Of a DNA stretch of 64,000 bases, positions 30,178 to 40,163 are shown piece by piece. A program made the position numbers and the translations under genes. The notes below the pieces were generated by a model, which had not been told where the DNA came from, did not search any database, and saw nothing but the letters and a program-made list of their open reading frames with translations. Origin of the DNA: an uncultured Prevotella sp. (GTDB taxonomy: Bacteria > Bacteroidota > Bacteroidia > Bacteroidales > Bacteroidaceae); contig ONCJ01000003.1 in the NCBI GenBank assembly GCA_900316295.1, positions 1 to 64,000 of the forward strand. Direction: 5' to 3'. Positions within the stretch are counted from its first letter, which is position 1, and every line of letters starts with the position of its first letter.

Positions 30178-32001
30178 ATGGACCATATACGCAACTTCTG
30201 CATAATAGCCCACATCGACCACGGTAAGTCGACACTTGCCGACCGACTGCTGGAGCATACCAAGACCATACAAATAACTGAGGGACAGATGCTCGACGAC
30301 ATGGACCTCGAGAAGGAACGAGGCATCACCATCAAGAGCCACGCCATACAGATGGAGTATGAATATAGCTCCAGTCCCTCGCAGGGGGGAGGGGAAACCA
30401 AACTGCCAGAGAGCGGCAAGTACATACTGAACCTCATAGACACCCCAGGACACGTGGACTTCTCGTACGAGGTGTCGCGAAGCATTGCCGCATGCGAGGG
30501 AGCAATACTCGTGGTGGACGCCACGCAGGGCGTTCAGGCGCAGACCATCAGCAACCTGTATATGGCGATAGACCACGACCTCGAGATTATTCCCGTCATC
30601 AACAAGATAGACATGCCCAGCGCCATGCCCGACGAGGTGGAGGACGAGATAGTAGAGTTGCTCGGATGCGACCGAGGGGAAATAATACGCGCCTCAGGCA
30701 AGACAGGCGAGGGCGTGGAGGACATGCTCAGGGCTGTAGTAGAGCGGGTGCCACACCCCACGGGCGACCCCGAGGCTCCGCTGCAGGCGCTCATCTTCGA
30801 CTCCGTATTCAACTCCTTCCGAGGCATCATAGCCTACTTCAAGATAGAGAATGGAAGCATCAGGAAGGGCGACAAGGTGAAATTCTTCAACACAGGCATG
30901 GAATATACCGCCGACGAGGTGGGCGTACTGAAGATGGACATGATACCCAGACAACAGTTGTCTACGGGTGAGGTGGGCTACATCATCAGCGGCATCAAGG
31001 ACGCCAAGGAGGTGAAGGTGGGCGACACCATCACCCATACGGCACGCCCCTGCGAGCGAGCCATCGAGGGATTCCAGGAGGTGAAGCCCATGGTCTTCGC
31101 AGGAGTATACCCCATAGACCCCACAGACTACGAGAACCTCAGAGCCTCGCTCGAGAAGCTACAACTCAACGATGCCTCGCTCACCTTCCAGCCGGAGTCG
31201 TCAGTGGCTCTGGGCTTCGGCTTCCGCTGCGGATTCCTCGGACTGCTGCACATGGAGATAGTCCAGGAGAGGCTCGACCGCGAGTTCAATATGGACGTCA
31301 TCACCACCGTGCCCAACGTATCCTACATGATATACGACAAGCAGGGAGGTAGCAAGGAGGTGCACAACCCTTCGGGACTGCCCGACCCGACGATGATAGA
31401 GCACATAGAGGAGCCATACATCAAGGCGTCCATCATTACCGATGCCAACTTCATAGGACCCATCATGAAGCTGTGCCTCGACAAGCGAGGCGAACTGGTG
31501 AAGCAGGAATACGTCAGCGGCAACCGCGTGGAGCTCATCTTCATGATACCGCTGGGCGAGATCGTGATAGACTTCTACGACAAACTGAAGAGCATCAGCA
31601 AGGGATATGCCTCGTTCGACTACCACATAGACTCGTTCCGACCATCCAAGCTCGCCAAACTCGACATACTGCTCAACGGCGAACCCGTAGACGCCCTGTC
31701 CACCCTTACCCATCAGGACAACGCCGTGACCCTGGGACGCAGGATGTGTGAGAAACTCAAAGACCTCATACCACGTCAGCAGTTCGACATAGCCATACAG
31801 GCTGCCATAGGCGCCAAGATAGTAGCCAGGGAGACCGTAAAGCAGGTGCGCAAGGACGTGACAGCCAAGTGCTACGGTGGCGACGTCAGCCGTAAGCGCA
31901 AACTGCTGGAGAAACAGAAGCGAGGCAAGAAACGTATGAAGCAGATAGGCAACGTGGAGGTGCCGCAGAAGGCATTCCTCGCCGTACTGAAGCTCGACTA
32001 A
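30178..32001 (+). CDS. lepA: Elongation factor 4 (LepA)
   Basis: Ribosome-bound GTPase that back-translocates or aids subunit biogenesis. The 607-residue protein carries [54 protein letters not shown] and the LepA-specific C-terminus ([20 protein letters not shown]). Start is ATG 30178 (MDHIRNF), not the TTG at 30154. Residues about 64-80 ([17 protein letters not shown]), between the switch I strand and [12 protein letters not shown], are extra; relatives have only a two- or three-residue turn. The extra DNA includes a family A repeat. Confidence 0.96.
   Translation: MDHIRNFCIIAHIDHGKSTLADRLLEHTKTIQITEGQMLDDMDLEKERGITIKSHAIQMEYEYSSSPSQGGGETKLPESGKYILNLIDTPGHVDFSYEVSRSIAACEGAILVVDATQGVQAQTISNLYMAIDHDLEIIPVINKIDMPSAMPDEVEDEIVELLGCDRGEIIRASGKTGEGVEDMLRAVVERVPHPTGDPEAPLQALIFDSVFNSFRGIIAYFKIENGSIRKGDKVKFFNTGMEYTADEVGVLKMDMIPRQQLSTGEVGYIISGIKDAKEVKVGDTITHTARPCERAIEGFQEVKPMVFAGVYPIDPTDYENLRASLEKLQLNDASLTFQPESSVALGFGFRCGFLGLLHMEIVQERLDREFNMDVITTVPNVSYMIYDKQGGSKEVHNPSGLPDPTMIEHIEEPYIKASIITDANFIGPIMKLCLDKRGELVKQEYVSGNRVELIFMIPLGEIVIDFYDKLKSISKGYASFDYHIDSFRPSKLAKLDILLNGEPVDALSTLTHQDNAVTLGRRMCEKLKDLIPRQQFDIAIQAAIGAKIVARETVKQVRKDVTAKCYGGDVSRKRKLLEKQKRGKKRMKQIGNVEVPQKAFLAVLKLD
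30370..30398 (+). repeat. Family A repeat inside lepA
   Basis: CCAGTCCCTCGCAGGGGGGA followed by GGGG, an in-frame copy in the beta-turn between switch I and switch II. Confidence 0.7.
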
Positions 32002-32058
32002 ACGATGAATACTAATCTACATAACATAAAACAATCCTAAAAACTACAGACAAAGAAA

Positions 32059-32658
32059 ATGATTAAGCTACCACCCGTAACCACGAGAGACGTCGCCAGA
32101 GAGTTGGCACGCAAGTACAGTACCATGACCCACGAGGAACTCGACGTACTGGAAAACATACTGGAGCCCATGAAATACGCCAAGGGCGACATGATACTGC
32201 GCGAAGGCGAGATATGCGAACACATATACTACATAGAGCGCGGACTCGTCAGACAATACTACCACAAGCACGGCAAGCAGATAACCGAGCACCTGGGCGA
32301 AGACCATACCATATTCATGTGTATAGAAAGCCTCTTCCGGGAGGAACCCACACACATACAGGTAGAAGCACTCGAACCCTCCATCATCTACGGACTGCCT
32401 AAGCGCAAGCTCGAGGAGGCTGCCATACGCAACGTCAACATACAGATGCTCTACCGAAAGATACTCGAGGAGAGCCTCATCATATCGCAGGTACACGCCG
32501 ACCTCGTACGCTTCGAGACGGCACAGGCACGCTACAAGATGATGTGCAAGCTGTGGCCACAGGTGGTACTACGAGCCCCACTCGTATACATAGCCAGCTA
32601 TCTGCAGATGACGCCCGAGACGTTAAGCCGCGTCAGAGCGTCAACCCTGATAGACTAA
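32059..32658 (+). CDS. Crp/Fnr-family transcriptional regulator
   Basis: A 199-residue regulator: cyclic-nucleotide-type barrel (residues about 25-130; YAKGDMILREGEICEHIYYI, EHLGEDHTIFMCIESLF) and a C-terminal helix-turn-helix (LVYIASYLQMTPETLSRVRA). No iron-sulphur cysteines of Fnr type. Located between lepA and a phosphatase gene, same direction; target unknown. Confidence 0.85.
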   Translation: MIKLPPVTTRDVARELARKYSTMTHEELDVLENILEPMKYAKGDMILREGEICEHIYYIERGLVRQYYHKHGKQITEHLGEDHTIFMCIESLFREEPTHIQVEALEPSIIYGLPKRKLEEAAIRNVNIQMLYRKILEESLIISQVHADLVRFETAQARYKMMCKLWPQVVLRAPLVYIASYLQMTPETLSRVRASTLID

Positions 32659-32668
32659 GCCTCACACC

Positions 32669-32701
32669 CCTCATTCCGCACTTGATGCGGAATCCAACCT
32701 C
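32669..32701 (+). repeat. Family C palindromic repeat
   Basis: CCTCATTCCGCACTTGATGC then GGAATCCAACCTC; core palindrome TTCCGCA-N5-TGCGGAA. A diverged copy is inside the next gene at 33064-33096. Confidence 0.75.
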
Positions 32702-32721
32702 TCACCTCTAAAAGATACACC

Positions 32722-33255
32722 ATGAAGCACTCGCTCCTCTTCATCTGTCTCGGCAATATCTGTCGCTCGCCAGCGGCAGAGGGAGTGATGCGCCAGATGG
32801 CTGAGCGCAGGCGACTGGGCGACAGCATCGTGGTAGACTCGGCAGGCATAGGTGCGTGGCACGTTGGCGAACAACCCGACCACCGCATGTGCAGTCACGC
32901 ACGCAAGCGAGGCTATGACCTCACAACGCTCAGGGCACGCCAGTTCTCGTCCCGCGACTTCCTCTGGTTCGACTATATCGTGGTCATGGACGAGGAAAAC
33001 TATCGTGACGTGATGCGCCAAAAGCCCGCAATATCCCACACACCTCATTCCACACAAGCCGCTCCTCATTCTGCACCTGATACGGAAGTCCACCTCGCCG
33101 AGGTACTGCGTATGAAGGACTTCTTCATCGAGCACAAGGGACAGCCCACCGTGCCCGACCCATACTATGGCGGAGCAGAGGGATTCGAGCTCGCACTCGA
33201 CCTCATCGAGGACGGATGCCAGGGTCTGCTCGACTACCTTTGCACAGGAAAGTAA
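32722..33255 (+). CDS. Low-molecular-weight protein-tyrosine phosphatase
   Basis: A 177-residue LMW phosphatase; about 155 is usual. The P-loop FICLGNICRSPAAEG (C-x5-R) is at the N-terminus and the general-acid loop VPDPYYGGAEGFE near the C-terminus. The extra length lies at residues about 102-122 (PAISHTPHSTQAAPHSAPDT), encoded by two copies of repeat family C in frame. It might act on capsule-assembly tyrosine kinases or arsenate-like substrates; context does not decide. Confidence 0.88.
   Translation: MKHSLLFICLGNICRSPAAEGVMRQMAERRRLGDSIVVDSAGIGAWHVGEQPDHRMCSHARKRGYDLTTLRARQFSSRDFLWFDYIVVMDEENYRDVMRQKPAISHTPHSTQAAPHSAPDTEVHLAEVLRMKDFFIEHKGQPTVPDPYYGGAEGFELALDLIEDGCQGLLDYLCTGK
33042..33096 (+). 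repeat. Two family C repeat copies inside the phosphatase gene
   Basis: CCTCATTCCACACAAG at 33042 and CCTCATTCTGCACCTGATAC at 33064, continuing GGAAGTCCACCTC. The second aligns with 32669-32701 at most positions. Confidence 0.7.
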
Positions 33256-33360
33256 CCCGAAAACACATAAATATGCATCAAAAATATATTAAATAGCATA
33301 ATTTACTTACAAAAAGATACTTTTTATAATCAATCTGATTTCTATTTGATATTTTATTAT

Positions 33361-33368
33361 TAACTTTG
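33361..33368 (+). promoter_or_regulatory. -7 box of icd
   Basis: TAACTTTG, 20 bases upstream of the icd ATG. Confidence 0.6.
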
Positions 33369-33388
33369 CAAACCAAATCGAACAAGGT

Positions 33389-34600
33389 ATGAAAAAAATT
33401 CAGATGACTACTCCCATCGTAGAGATGGATGGTGACGAAATGACACGAGTCCTGTGGAAAATGATCAAGGACGAGTTGATAATCCCCTTTGTCGACTTGA
33501 AGACAGAGTACTACGACCTCGGACTGCCCGAGCGAGACAAGACTGGCGACCAGATCACCATCGACTCGGCTGAGGCTACAAAGAAATATGGCGTGGCAGT
33601 AAAGTGTGCCACCATCACACCCAACGCACAACGTATGGAGGAATACAAGCTGCACAAGATGTGGAAGAGTCCTAACGGAACCATCCGCAGCATACTCGAC
33701 GGAACGGTATTCCGCGCACCCATCACCATACCCACCATCCACCCCTGCGTACGCAACTGGGAGAAGCCCATCACCATAGCACGTCATGCCTACGGCGACG
33801 TGTATAAGAGCGTGGAGATAAAAGCCAGCGAGCCAGGCGTGGCAAAGCTCGTCTTCGAGGGCGAGAGCGGTGAGCGACAGGAGGTTGTGGTACATGAGTT
33901 CAAGGGAGCAGGCGTGCTCCAGGGAATGCACAATACCGACAAGTCGATACGCTCGTTCGCACACTCGTGCTTCAAGTTCGCCATCGACACCAAGCAAGAC
34001 CTGTGGTTTGCCACCAAGGACACCATCTCAAAGACCTACGACGCACGCTTCCGCGAGATATTCCAGGAAATCTACGACAACGAGTATAAGGCTGACTTCG
34101 AGCAACTTGGCATAGAATACTTCTATACGCTCATCGACGATGCCGTGGCTCGCGTGATACGTTCGAAGGGCGGATTCATCTGGGCATGTAAGAACTATGA
34201 CGGCGACGTGATGAGCGACATGCTCTCTACTGCCTTCGGTTCGCTGGCTATGATGACCTCAGTACTCGTCAGTCCTGACGGCAACTATGAGTTCGAGGCT
34301 GCCCACGGCACCGTGACACGCCACTACTACAAGTATCTCAAGGGCGAAGAGACATCTACCAACCCCATGGCTACCATCTTCGCATGGAGCGGAGCCCTGC
34401 GCAAGCGTGGCGAGATGGACGGAATAGGCGACCTCGTAGACTTTGCCAACCACCTCGAGCAGGCATGCTTCGACACGCTGGCTGACGGCATAGTGACCAA
34501 GGACCTCGTCAATCTCATGGAGGGAGTGACGCCTAAGGCTGTCAACTCAGCAGGATTTATCGGAGCCATACGCGAGAGACTGGAAAAGAACTATAAATAA
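33389..34600 (+). CDS. icd: Isocitrate dehydrogenase (NADP)
   Basis: Oxidative decarboxylation of isocitrate to 2-oxoglutarate. The 403-residue enzyme is of the eukaryote-like dimeric type: TPIVEMDGDEMTRVLWKMIK, SPNGTIRSILDGTVFRAPI, GGFIWACKNYDGDVMSDMLS and EAAHGTVTRHYYKYLKGEET. Followed by acn and gltA, so the three enzymes of the oxidative branch lie together. In an anaerobe this branch mainly supplies 2-oxoglutarate for glutamate. Confidence 0.95.
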   Translation: MKKIQMTTPIVEMDGDEMTRVLWKMIKDELIIPFVDLKTEYYDLGLPERDKTGDQITIDSAEATKKYGVAVKCATITPNAQRMEEYKLHKMWKSPNGTIRSILDGTVFRAPITIPTIHPCVRNWEKPITIARHAYGDVYKSVEIKASEPGVAKLVFEGESGERQEVVVHEFKGAGVLQGMHNTDKSIRSFAHSCFKFAIDTKQDLWFATKDTISKTYDARFREIFQEIYDNEYKADFEQLGIEYFYTLIDDAVARVIRSKGGFIWACKNYDGDVMSDMLSTAFGSLAMMTSVLVSPDGNYEFEAAHGTVTRHYYKYLKGEETSTNPMATIFAWSGALRKRGEMDGIGDLVDFANHLEQACFDTLADGIVTKDLVNLMEGVTPKAVNSAGFIGAIRERLEKNYK

Positions 34601-34665
34601 TGTTTTAAAGGAAAACCGCTATCCCGAAATAACGCTATCCCGAAAAAAACAAAAACTACAGAATT

Positions 34666-36915
34666 ATGATATTAGACTATGACATGCTGAAATCCTTCTA
34701 TGCCACATACGCACAGAGAGTAGACAAGGCAAGAGAAGTGTTGGGCCATCCGCTCACATACGCAGAGAAAGTGTTGTATGCCCATATATATAATAATGTG
34801 GACGTGAAGCCATACCGACGCGGCGAGGACTATGTGGAGTTCCGTCCCGACAGGGTCGCCATGCAGGACGCTACGGCTCAGATGGCGCTGCTGCAGTTCA
34901 TGAACGCAGGCAAAGACCGAGTGGCTGTACCGTCATCGGTACATTGCGACCACCTCATCAAGGCCGACGTAGGTGTGGAGAAAGACCTGCCCGCAGCTAT
35001 GCAGACCAACAAGGAGGTGTACGACTTCCTGAGAAGCGTGTCACAGAAGTATGCCATCGGGTTCTGGGGACCAGGCGCAGGCATCATCCATCAGGTGGTG
35101 CTCGAGAACTATGCCTTCCCCGGAGGTATGATGGTGGGCACCGACTCACATACGCCTAATGCCGGAGGACTCGGCATGGCTGCCATCGGAGTGGGTGGAG
35201 CTGATGCGGTAGACGTGCTCACGGGTATGCCGTGGGAGCTGAAGATGCCACGCCTCATAGGTGTCCATCTCACAGGAAGACTACAGGGATGGGCTTCGCC
35301 AAAGGACGTGATACTGAAGATCTTGGGCATCCTCACCGTGAAGGGCGGCACCAACGCCATACTGGAATACTTCGGCGAGGGCGTAGCCACGATGTCGGCA
35401 ACGGGCAGAGCCACCATCTGTAACATGGGAGCCGAGCTGGGTGCCACATGTTCTATCTTCCCCTTCGACGAGAACACAGCCGAATACCTGCGACAGACCG
35501 ATCGCAAGGAGATAGCAGAGATGGCTGAGAAGAACGCCGCCAATCTGCGTGCCGACGACCAGATAGCTGCCAACCCAGCTGAATATTACGACCAGATACT
35601 CGAGATAAACCTCTCGGAGATAGAGCCACACCTGTGTGGACCATTCACACCCGATGCCGCCACACCTATAAGCGAGATGGCAGAGAAGGGACCGAAGAAC
35701 GACTATCCGATGGTAGTAGAGGTGGGACTCATAGGCTCGTGTACCAACTCCAGCTACGAGGACCTCGCACGTGCGGCATCCGTGGCACGACAGGCTAAGG
35801 AGAAAAACCTCGAGGTGAAGGCGCAACTCATCATCAATCCTGGATCGGAACAGATAAGGTATACCGCCCAGCGTGACGGAATACTCGACGACCTGAAAGC
35901 CATAGGAGCCGTCATCATGACCAACGCCTGTGGACCATGTATAGGACAATGGCACAGACATACCGACGACAACGAACGTAAGAACGCCATAGTGACATCG
36001 TTCAACCGTAACTTCCGTCGTCGTGCAGACGGCAACCCTAACACATACGCATTCATCAGCAGCCCGGAGATGACCGTAGCGCTGGCGCTGTCAGGCAGAC
36101 TCGACTTCAATCCTGCCACAGACAGCCTGACCAACAGGGACGGACAGCAGGTGAGACTCGACGAACCATCGGGCGACGTCTTCCCACCAAAGGGCTTTGC
36201 CGTAGAGGACAAGGGATTCCTTCCGCCAACCGATGCTGATGCTGGCGTGGAGGTGGTGATAAGTCCTACCAGCGAAAGACTGCAGAAACTGGAGCCCTTC
36301 AAGGCTTGGGACGGCAACGACATCACAGACATGCCGCTGCTCATAAAGACACAAGGCAAGTGTACTACCGACCACATCTCTATGGCAGGACCGTGGCTCA
36401 GATTCCGTGGCCATCTGCAAAATATCTCCGACAACCTGCTCATGGGTGCGGTAAACGCATTCAACGGGGAGTCGAACAAGGTGAAATGCCAGCTCTGTGG
36501 CAACTATGTCGAGGTGTCGACAGCCGCCAAAGCATATAAGGAGAAGGGACTGGCGTCAATCGTTGTGGCAGAGGACAACTACGGCGAGGGCTCCAGCCGT
36601 GAGCATGCAGCTATGGAACCGCGATTCCTCAACGTCAGAGTGATACTGGCAAAGAGCTTTGCCCGCATACATGAGACCAACCTGAAGAAGCAAGGTATGC
36701 TCGCACTCACCTTTGCCAATAAGGACGACTATGACAAGGTTCAGGAGAACGACCGTATCTCACTAACAGGACTGAAGGACTTCGCACCTGGTACCCAGCT
36801 CACCATCACACTCGGTCATGAGGACGGCAGCGAGGAGAGCTTCAAGGTGAACCATACCTACAACGAGGCTCAGATAGCTTGGTTTAAGGCTGGTTCGGCG
36901 TTGAATTGCCACTAA
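34666..36915 (+). CDS. Aconitate hydratase
   Basis: Isomerises citrate and isocitrate through a 4Fe-4S cluster. 749 residues; cluster cysteines in [13 protein letters not shown] and [15 protein letters not shown], swivelling C-terminal domain with [20 protein letters not shown] and [15 protein letters not shown]. It is of the mitochondrial/Bacteroidetes-type length. 65 bases after icd and 79 before gltA. Confidence 0.94.
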   Translation: MILDYDMLKSFYATYAQRVDKAREVLGHPLTYAEKVLYAHIYNNVDVKPYRRGEDYVEFRPDRVAMQDATAQMALLQFMNAGKDRVAVPSSVHCDHLIKADVGVEKDLPAAMQTNKEVYDFLRSVSQKYAIGFWGPGAGIIHQVVLENYAFPGGMMVGTDSHTPNAGGLGMAAIGVGGADAVDVLTGMPWELKMPRLIGVHLTGRLQGWASPKDVILKILGILTVKGGTNAILEYFGEGVATMSATGRATICNMGAELGATCSIFPFDENTAEYLRQTDRKEIAEMAEKNAANLRADDQIAANPAEYYDQILEINLSEIEPHLCGPFTPDAATPISEMAEKGPKNDYPMVVEVGLIGSCTNSSYEDLARAASVARQAKEKNLEVKAQLIINPGSEQIRYTAQRDGILDDLKAIGAVIMTNACGPCIGQWHRHTDDNERKNAIVTSFNRNFRRRADGNPNTYAFISSPEMTVALALSGRLDFNPATDSLTNRDGQQVRLDEPSGDVFPPKGFAVEDKGFLPPTDADAGVEVVISPTSERLQKLEPFKAWDGNDITDMPLLIKTQGKCTTDHISMAGPWLRFRGHLQNISDNLLMGAVNAFNGESNKVKCQLCGNYVEVSTAAKAYKEKGLASIVVAEDNYGEGSSREHAAMEPRFLNVRVILAKSFARIHETNLKKQGMLALTFANKDDYDKVQENDRISLTGLKDFAPGTQLTITLGHEDGSEESFKVNHTYNEAQIAWFKAGSALNCH

Positions 36916-36994
36916 ATGATTATCGGAGTATTCGGAAGACTCGGATTGCTCTGGATACTCTGATTACTCAGAATAATAAGAACAACAAAAAACG

Positions 36995-38341
36995 ATGAAG
37001 AAGGAATATTTGATATACAAACTCAGCGATGAGGTAAAGAACTCTTGTAAGATTGACAACGAACTGTTTACGAAGTATGGCGTGAAGCGAGGACTTCGTA
37101 ATGAGGACGGCTCGGGCGTGCTCGTGGGACTCACCAATATAGGTAATGTGGTGGGATATGAGTCCGACAAGGACGGTAAACCGATGCCGACAGAGGGAAA
37201 ACTGTACTATCGCGGCTACGAGCTCGACCAGCTGGTGGCTCCTCTGCTGAAAGAGAAACGCTTCGGATTCGAGGAGGTGGCATTCTTGTTGTTGTCGGGC
37301 GAACTGCCAGACAAGGAAGAGCTCTCTGCTTTCCGTGAACTTCTGAACGACAATATGCCGCTCGACCATCGTACCGTGGTACACCTTGTAGACCTCGAGG
37401 GAACGGACATCATGAACATCCTTGCCCGATGTGTGCTGGAGATGTATACCTTCGACAGCAATCCCGACGACATCTCGCGCGACAACCTCATGCGCCAGTC
37501 GATAGAGCTGATTGCTAAGTTCCCGACAATCATAGCATACGCTTACAACATCTACCGCCACTCTGAGCACGGCAGGTCGTTACATATCCGTCACCCTAAG
37601 GAAAACCTCTCTATCGCAGAGAACTTCCTGCACATGATGAAGCATGACGAATATACCGAGCTCGACGCACGCATGCTCGACCTGCTGCTCATCATTCAGG
37701 CAGAACATGGCGGTGGTAACAACTCTACCTTCACCGTGCGCGTCACCTCGTCGACACGTACCGACACCTATTCGTCGATAGCTGCAGGTATCGGTTCGCT
37801 GAAGGGTCCGCTCCATGGAGGTGCCAACATCAAGGTAATCAACATGTTCCATCACCTGAAGGAGCAGATCAAAGACTGGTCTAATACCGACGAGATAGAC
37901 ACCTACCTAAAGCGTATGCTTAACAAAGAGGCTTACGACAAGTCGGGACTCATCTATGGTATCGGTCATGCCGTATACACCCTGAGCGACCCACGTGCCG
38001 TAGAACTGAAGAAGCTCGCAGGCGAACTGGCTAAGGAGAAGGGTAGGGAAGAAGAGTACGAATTCCTGAAACTCATCGAGCAGGAGGGTATCAAGTGCCT
38101 GATGGAGCATCGTAAGAGTCGCAAACCGGCATGTGCCAACCTCGACTTCTACTCTGGTTTCATATATGAGATGATAGGATTGCCACAAGAGATATACACA
38201 CCTATCTTCGCAATGGCACGTATCGTCGGATGGACTGCACACCGCATCGAGGAGCTGAACTTCCAGGGTCGACGCATCATACGTCCTGCCTACAAGAACA
38301 TTAGCGGCGCAAGAGAGTATGTGCCGATAAGCGACAGATAA
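36995..38341 (+). CDS. gltA: Citrate synthase
   Basis: Condenses oxaloacetate and acetyl-CoA. The 448-residue protein has EGKLYYRGYELDQLV, the histidine region in AEHGGGNNSTFTVR, LKGPLHGGANIKV, YGIGHAVYTLSDPRA and NLDFYSGFIYEMIG. It belongs to the longer Bacteroidetes citrate/methylcitrate synthase form. Ends the icd-acn-gltA cluster and is closed by a terminator. Confidence 0.93.
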   Translation: MKKEYLIYKLSDEVKNSCKIDNELFTKYGVKRGLRNEDGSGVLVGLTNIGNVVGYESDKDGKPMPTEGKLYYRGYELDQLVAPLLKEKRFGFEEVAFLLLSGELPDKEELSAFRELLNDNMPLDHRTVVHLVDLEGTDIMNILARCVLEMYTFDSNPDDISRDNLMRQSIELIAKFPTIIAYAYNIYRHSEHGRSLHIRHPKENLSIAENFLHMMKHDEYTELDARMLDLLLIIQAEHGGGNNSTFTVRVTSSTRTDTYSSIAAGIGSLKGPLHGGANIKVINMFHHLKEQIKDWSNTDEIDTYLKRMLNKEAYDKSGLIYGIGHAVYTLSDPRAVELKKLAGELAKEKGREEEYEFLKLIEQEGIKCLMEHRKSRKPACANLDFYSGFIYEMIGLPQEIYTPIFAMARIVGWTAHRIEELNFQGRRIIRPAYKNISGAREYVPISDR

Positions 38342-38404
38342 GAACTGATATCTCACCCCTCACCACTTGCGGAAGCACAGCTTCCAAAAGTTGAGTAAAT
38401 AAAT

Positions 38405-38445
38405 AAGAGGAGCCTCTCCGCTATGGGGAAGCTCCTCTGTTTTTT
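38405..38445 (+). terminator. Terminator after gltA
   Basis: AGAGGAGC (38405-38412) pairs with GCTCCTCT (38430-38437), then a T-run; lies between convergent gltA and the transporter gene. Preceded by another small hairpin GGAAGC/GCTTCC. Confidence 0.85.
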
Positions 38446-38472
38446 TATAGAGAAATCGTCTGCAGTAGAATT

Positions 38473-39945
38473 CTACAACAATCCTGCTTTTCCAATAAAG
38501 AATAGCATGATGTAGCCTAAGATGAGGGTGATGATGCCCACGGTGGCTCCCACCTTCAGCATGTCGTTCTGCTTGACAAGACCTGTAGAATAGGCGATGG
38601 CATTAGGTGGGGTAGAGATAGGCAGGCACATCGCCGATGATGCTGAGAGAGCGATACCGATAAGCACCGTTGTGGTGCCTCCGATACTGTCAAGACGGTC
38701 GCCCATACCTGTACATACCACAGCGAGGATAGGCACAAGGAGTGCAGCAGTAGCGGTGTTGGATATGAAATTCGACAACGCATAGCATATCACACCCGAG
38801 ATGAGCAGTATCATCAGCGGACTCCACTCGCCAAAGGGAATACTCTCGATGGCTACGTCGGCAAGTCCGGTACCATTCATTCCGAGTCCTAAAGCAAATC
38901 CACCAGCAACCATCCAGATGACCGACCAGTCTATAGCCTGCAGGTCTTTGGCTGTGATGACTCCCGTCAGGGCGAAGATACCCATCGGAACCAGAGCCAC
39001 GGTGTTGGAGTCGATACCTGTGATGTCCTTAGGAATACACCACAAGAGGATGGTAAGTATGAATGTTCCGGATACCACCCACATGCGCCAGCCATGGTGT
39101 ATCTTGCCTTTTATCTCAAGTTCGATGGTCTTCTGTGTGAACGGGAAGAATTTCAGGATGATGCGCCATGATATGAGCAGAATGATGATAGCCAACGGGA
39201 ACATGAATGCCATCCACTGACCAAAGCCAATACCCATATTCAGTCCAGCCTCGTCGTTGAGCATCTTCAGAGCTATGGCGTTAGGTGGCGTACCGATAGG
39301 AGTGCCCAGTCCGCCGATGTTGGCTGCCACAGGGATACTCATGGTAAGAGCTATTCGCCCCTTACCGCTGGCAGGTAGTGCCGCAAATACAGGCGTAAGG
39401 AATGTGAGCATCATCGCAGCTGTGGCTGTATTGCTGACAAACATAGAGAAGATGCCCGTGATGAGCAGGAAGCCCAGCAACACGTTCTCACTCTTCTTGC
39501 CAAACGGACGGATAAGGTTCTTGGCAAGCAGCACGTCGAGTCCCGACTTCGTCGCTGCGATGGCAAGGATGAATCCGCCAAGGAAGAGCATGATGACGGG
39601 GTCGGCAAAGGCTGCCATAATGTCCTTTGATTTGAGCAGAGTGCCGAATGTATCACTCTCCTCACCCTTGAAGCATGCGAGTGAGTTGTTGGAGATGGTT
39701 AGACACATCGTCGTGATGATACCCAGAGAAGTAGCCCATGAAGGCACAGCCTCGGTGAGCCACGAAAGTGTTGCAAAGACGAAGATGGCGATGACACGTT
39801 GCTGTATTACCGTCAGTCCGTCAATACCGAACGCCGATGTCGGCAGGTTCCATACGATAGTTGTTACGATTGCAATAACAAGTAGTTCGAGCATCTTCTT
39901 CTTCGAATACTTGTTGTTAAGCGCATTAGATGATTCTTGCGACAT
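38473..39945 (-). CDS. DASS-family dicarboxylate/anion:Na+ symporter
   Basis: A 490-residue membrane protein of the SLC13/CitT group, with two SNT sodium/substrate motifs (VSNTATAAMM and ISNTATAALLVP) and the paired IGTPPNAIALK and ISTPPNAIAYSTG loops. Probably carries succinate, malate, fumarate or citrate. It faces the citrate-forming genes across a terminator, which fits, but it has its own promoter. Confidence 0.9.
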   Translation of the reverse strand: MSQESSNALNNKYSKKKMLELLVIAIVTTIVWNLPTSAFGIDGLTVIQQRVIAIFVFATLSWLTEAVPSWATSLGIITTMCLTISNNSLACFKGEESDTFGTLLKSKDIMAAFADPVIMLFLGGFILAIAATKSGLDVLLAKNLIRPFGKKSENVLLGFLLITGIFSMFVSNTATAAMMLTFLTPVFAALPASGKGRIALTMSIPVAANIGGLGTPIGTPPNAIALKMLNDEAGLNMGIGFGQWMAFMFPLAIIILLISWRIILKFFPFTQKTIELEIKGKIHHGWRMWVVSGTFILTILLWCIPKDITGIDSNTVALVPMGIFALTGVITAKDLQAIDWSVIWMVAGGFALGLGMNGTGLADVAIESIPFGEWSPLMILLISGVICYALSNFISNTATAALLVPILAVVCTGMGDRLDSIGGTTTVLIGIALSASSAMCLPISTPPNAIAYSTGLVKQNDMLKVGATVGIITLILGYIMLFFIGKAGLL

Positions 39946-39975
39946 TTTTTACACATATTTATTATAAAACGGGTG

Positions 39976-40006
39976 CAAAGGTACGGAAAAACGAGAGCAG
40001 AACAAA
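39976..40006 (-). promoter_or_regulatory. Promoter of the DASS transporter
   Basis: Minus strand TTTG (40006-40003), 19 bases, TACCTTTG (39983-39976). Confidence 0.75.
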
Positions 40007-40071
40007 ATAAACTTGTTTATTTTTTATGCCGAGATGGAGTAACTTATCTAAAGTTACGAAAATAATACGGA

Positions 40072-40100
40072 CTCGAGCTATGCTCGCTTGCAGAGCGGAG
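40072..40100 (+). repeat. Diverged family B repeat
   Basis: CTCGAGCTATGCTCGCTTGC then AGAGCGGAG, related to the copies at 665-720 and 3791-3851; between the transporter and hemW genes, next to an ACTCATAACTAAAA tract. Confidence 0.55.
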
Positions 40101-40163
40101 CAAGAATGCGTAGTGTGTAATTTTTTCTCTAAAAACTCATAACTAAAAACTCATAACTAAAAA

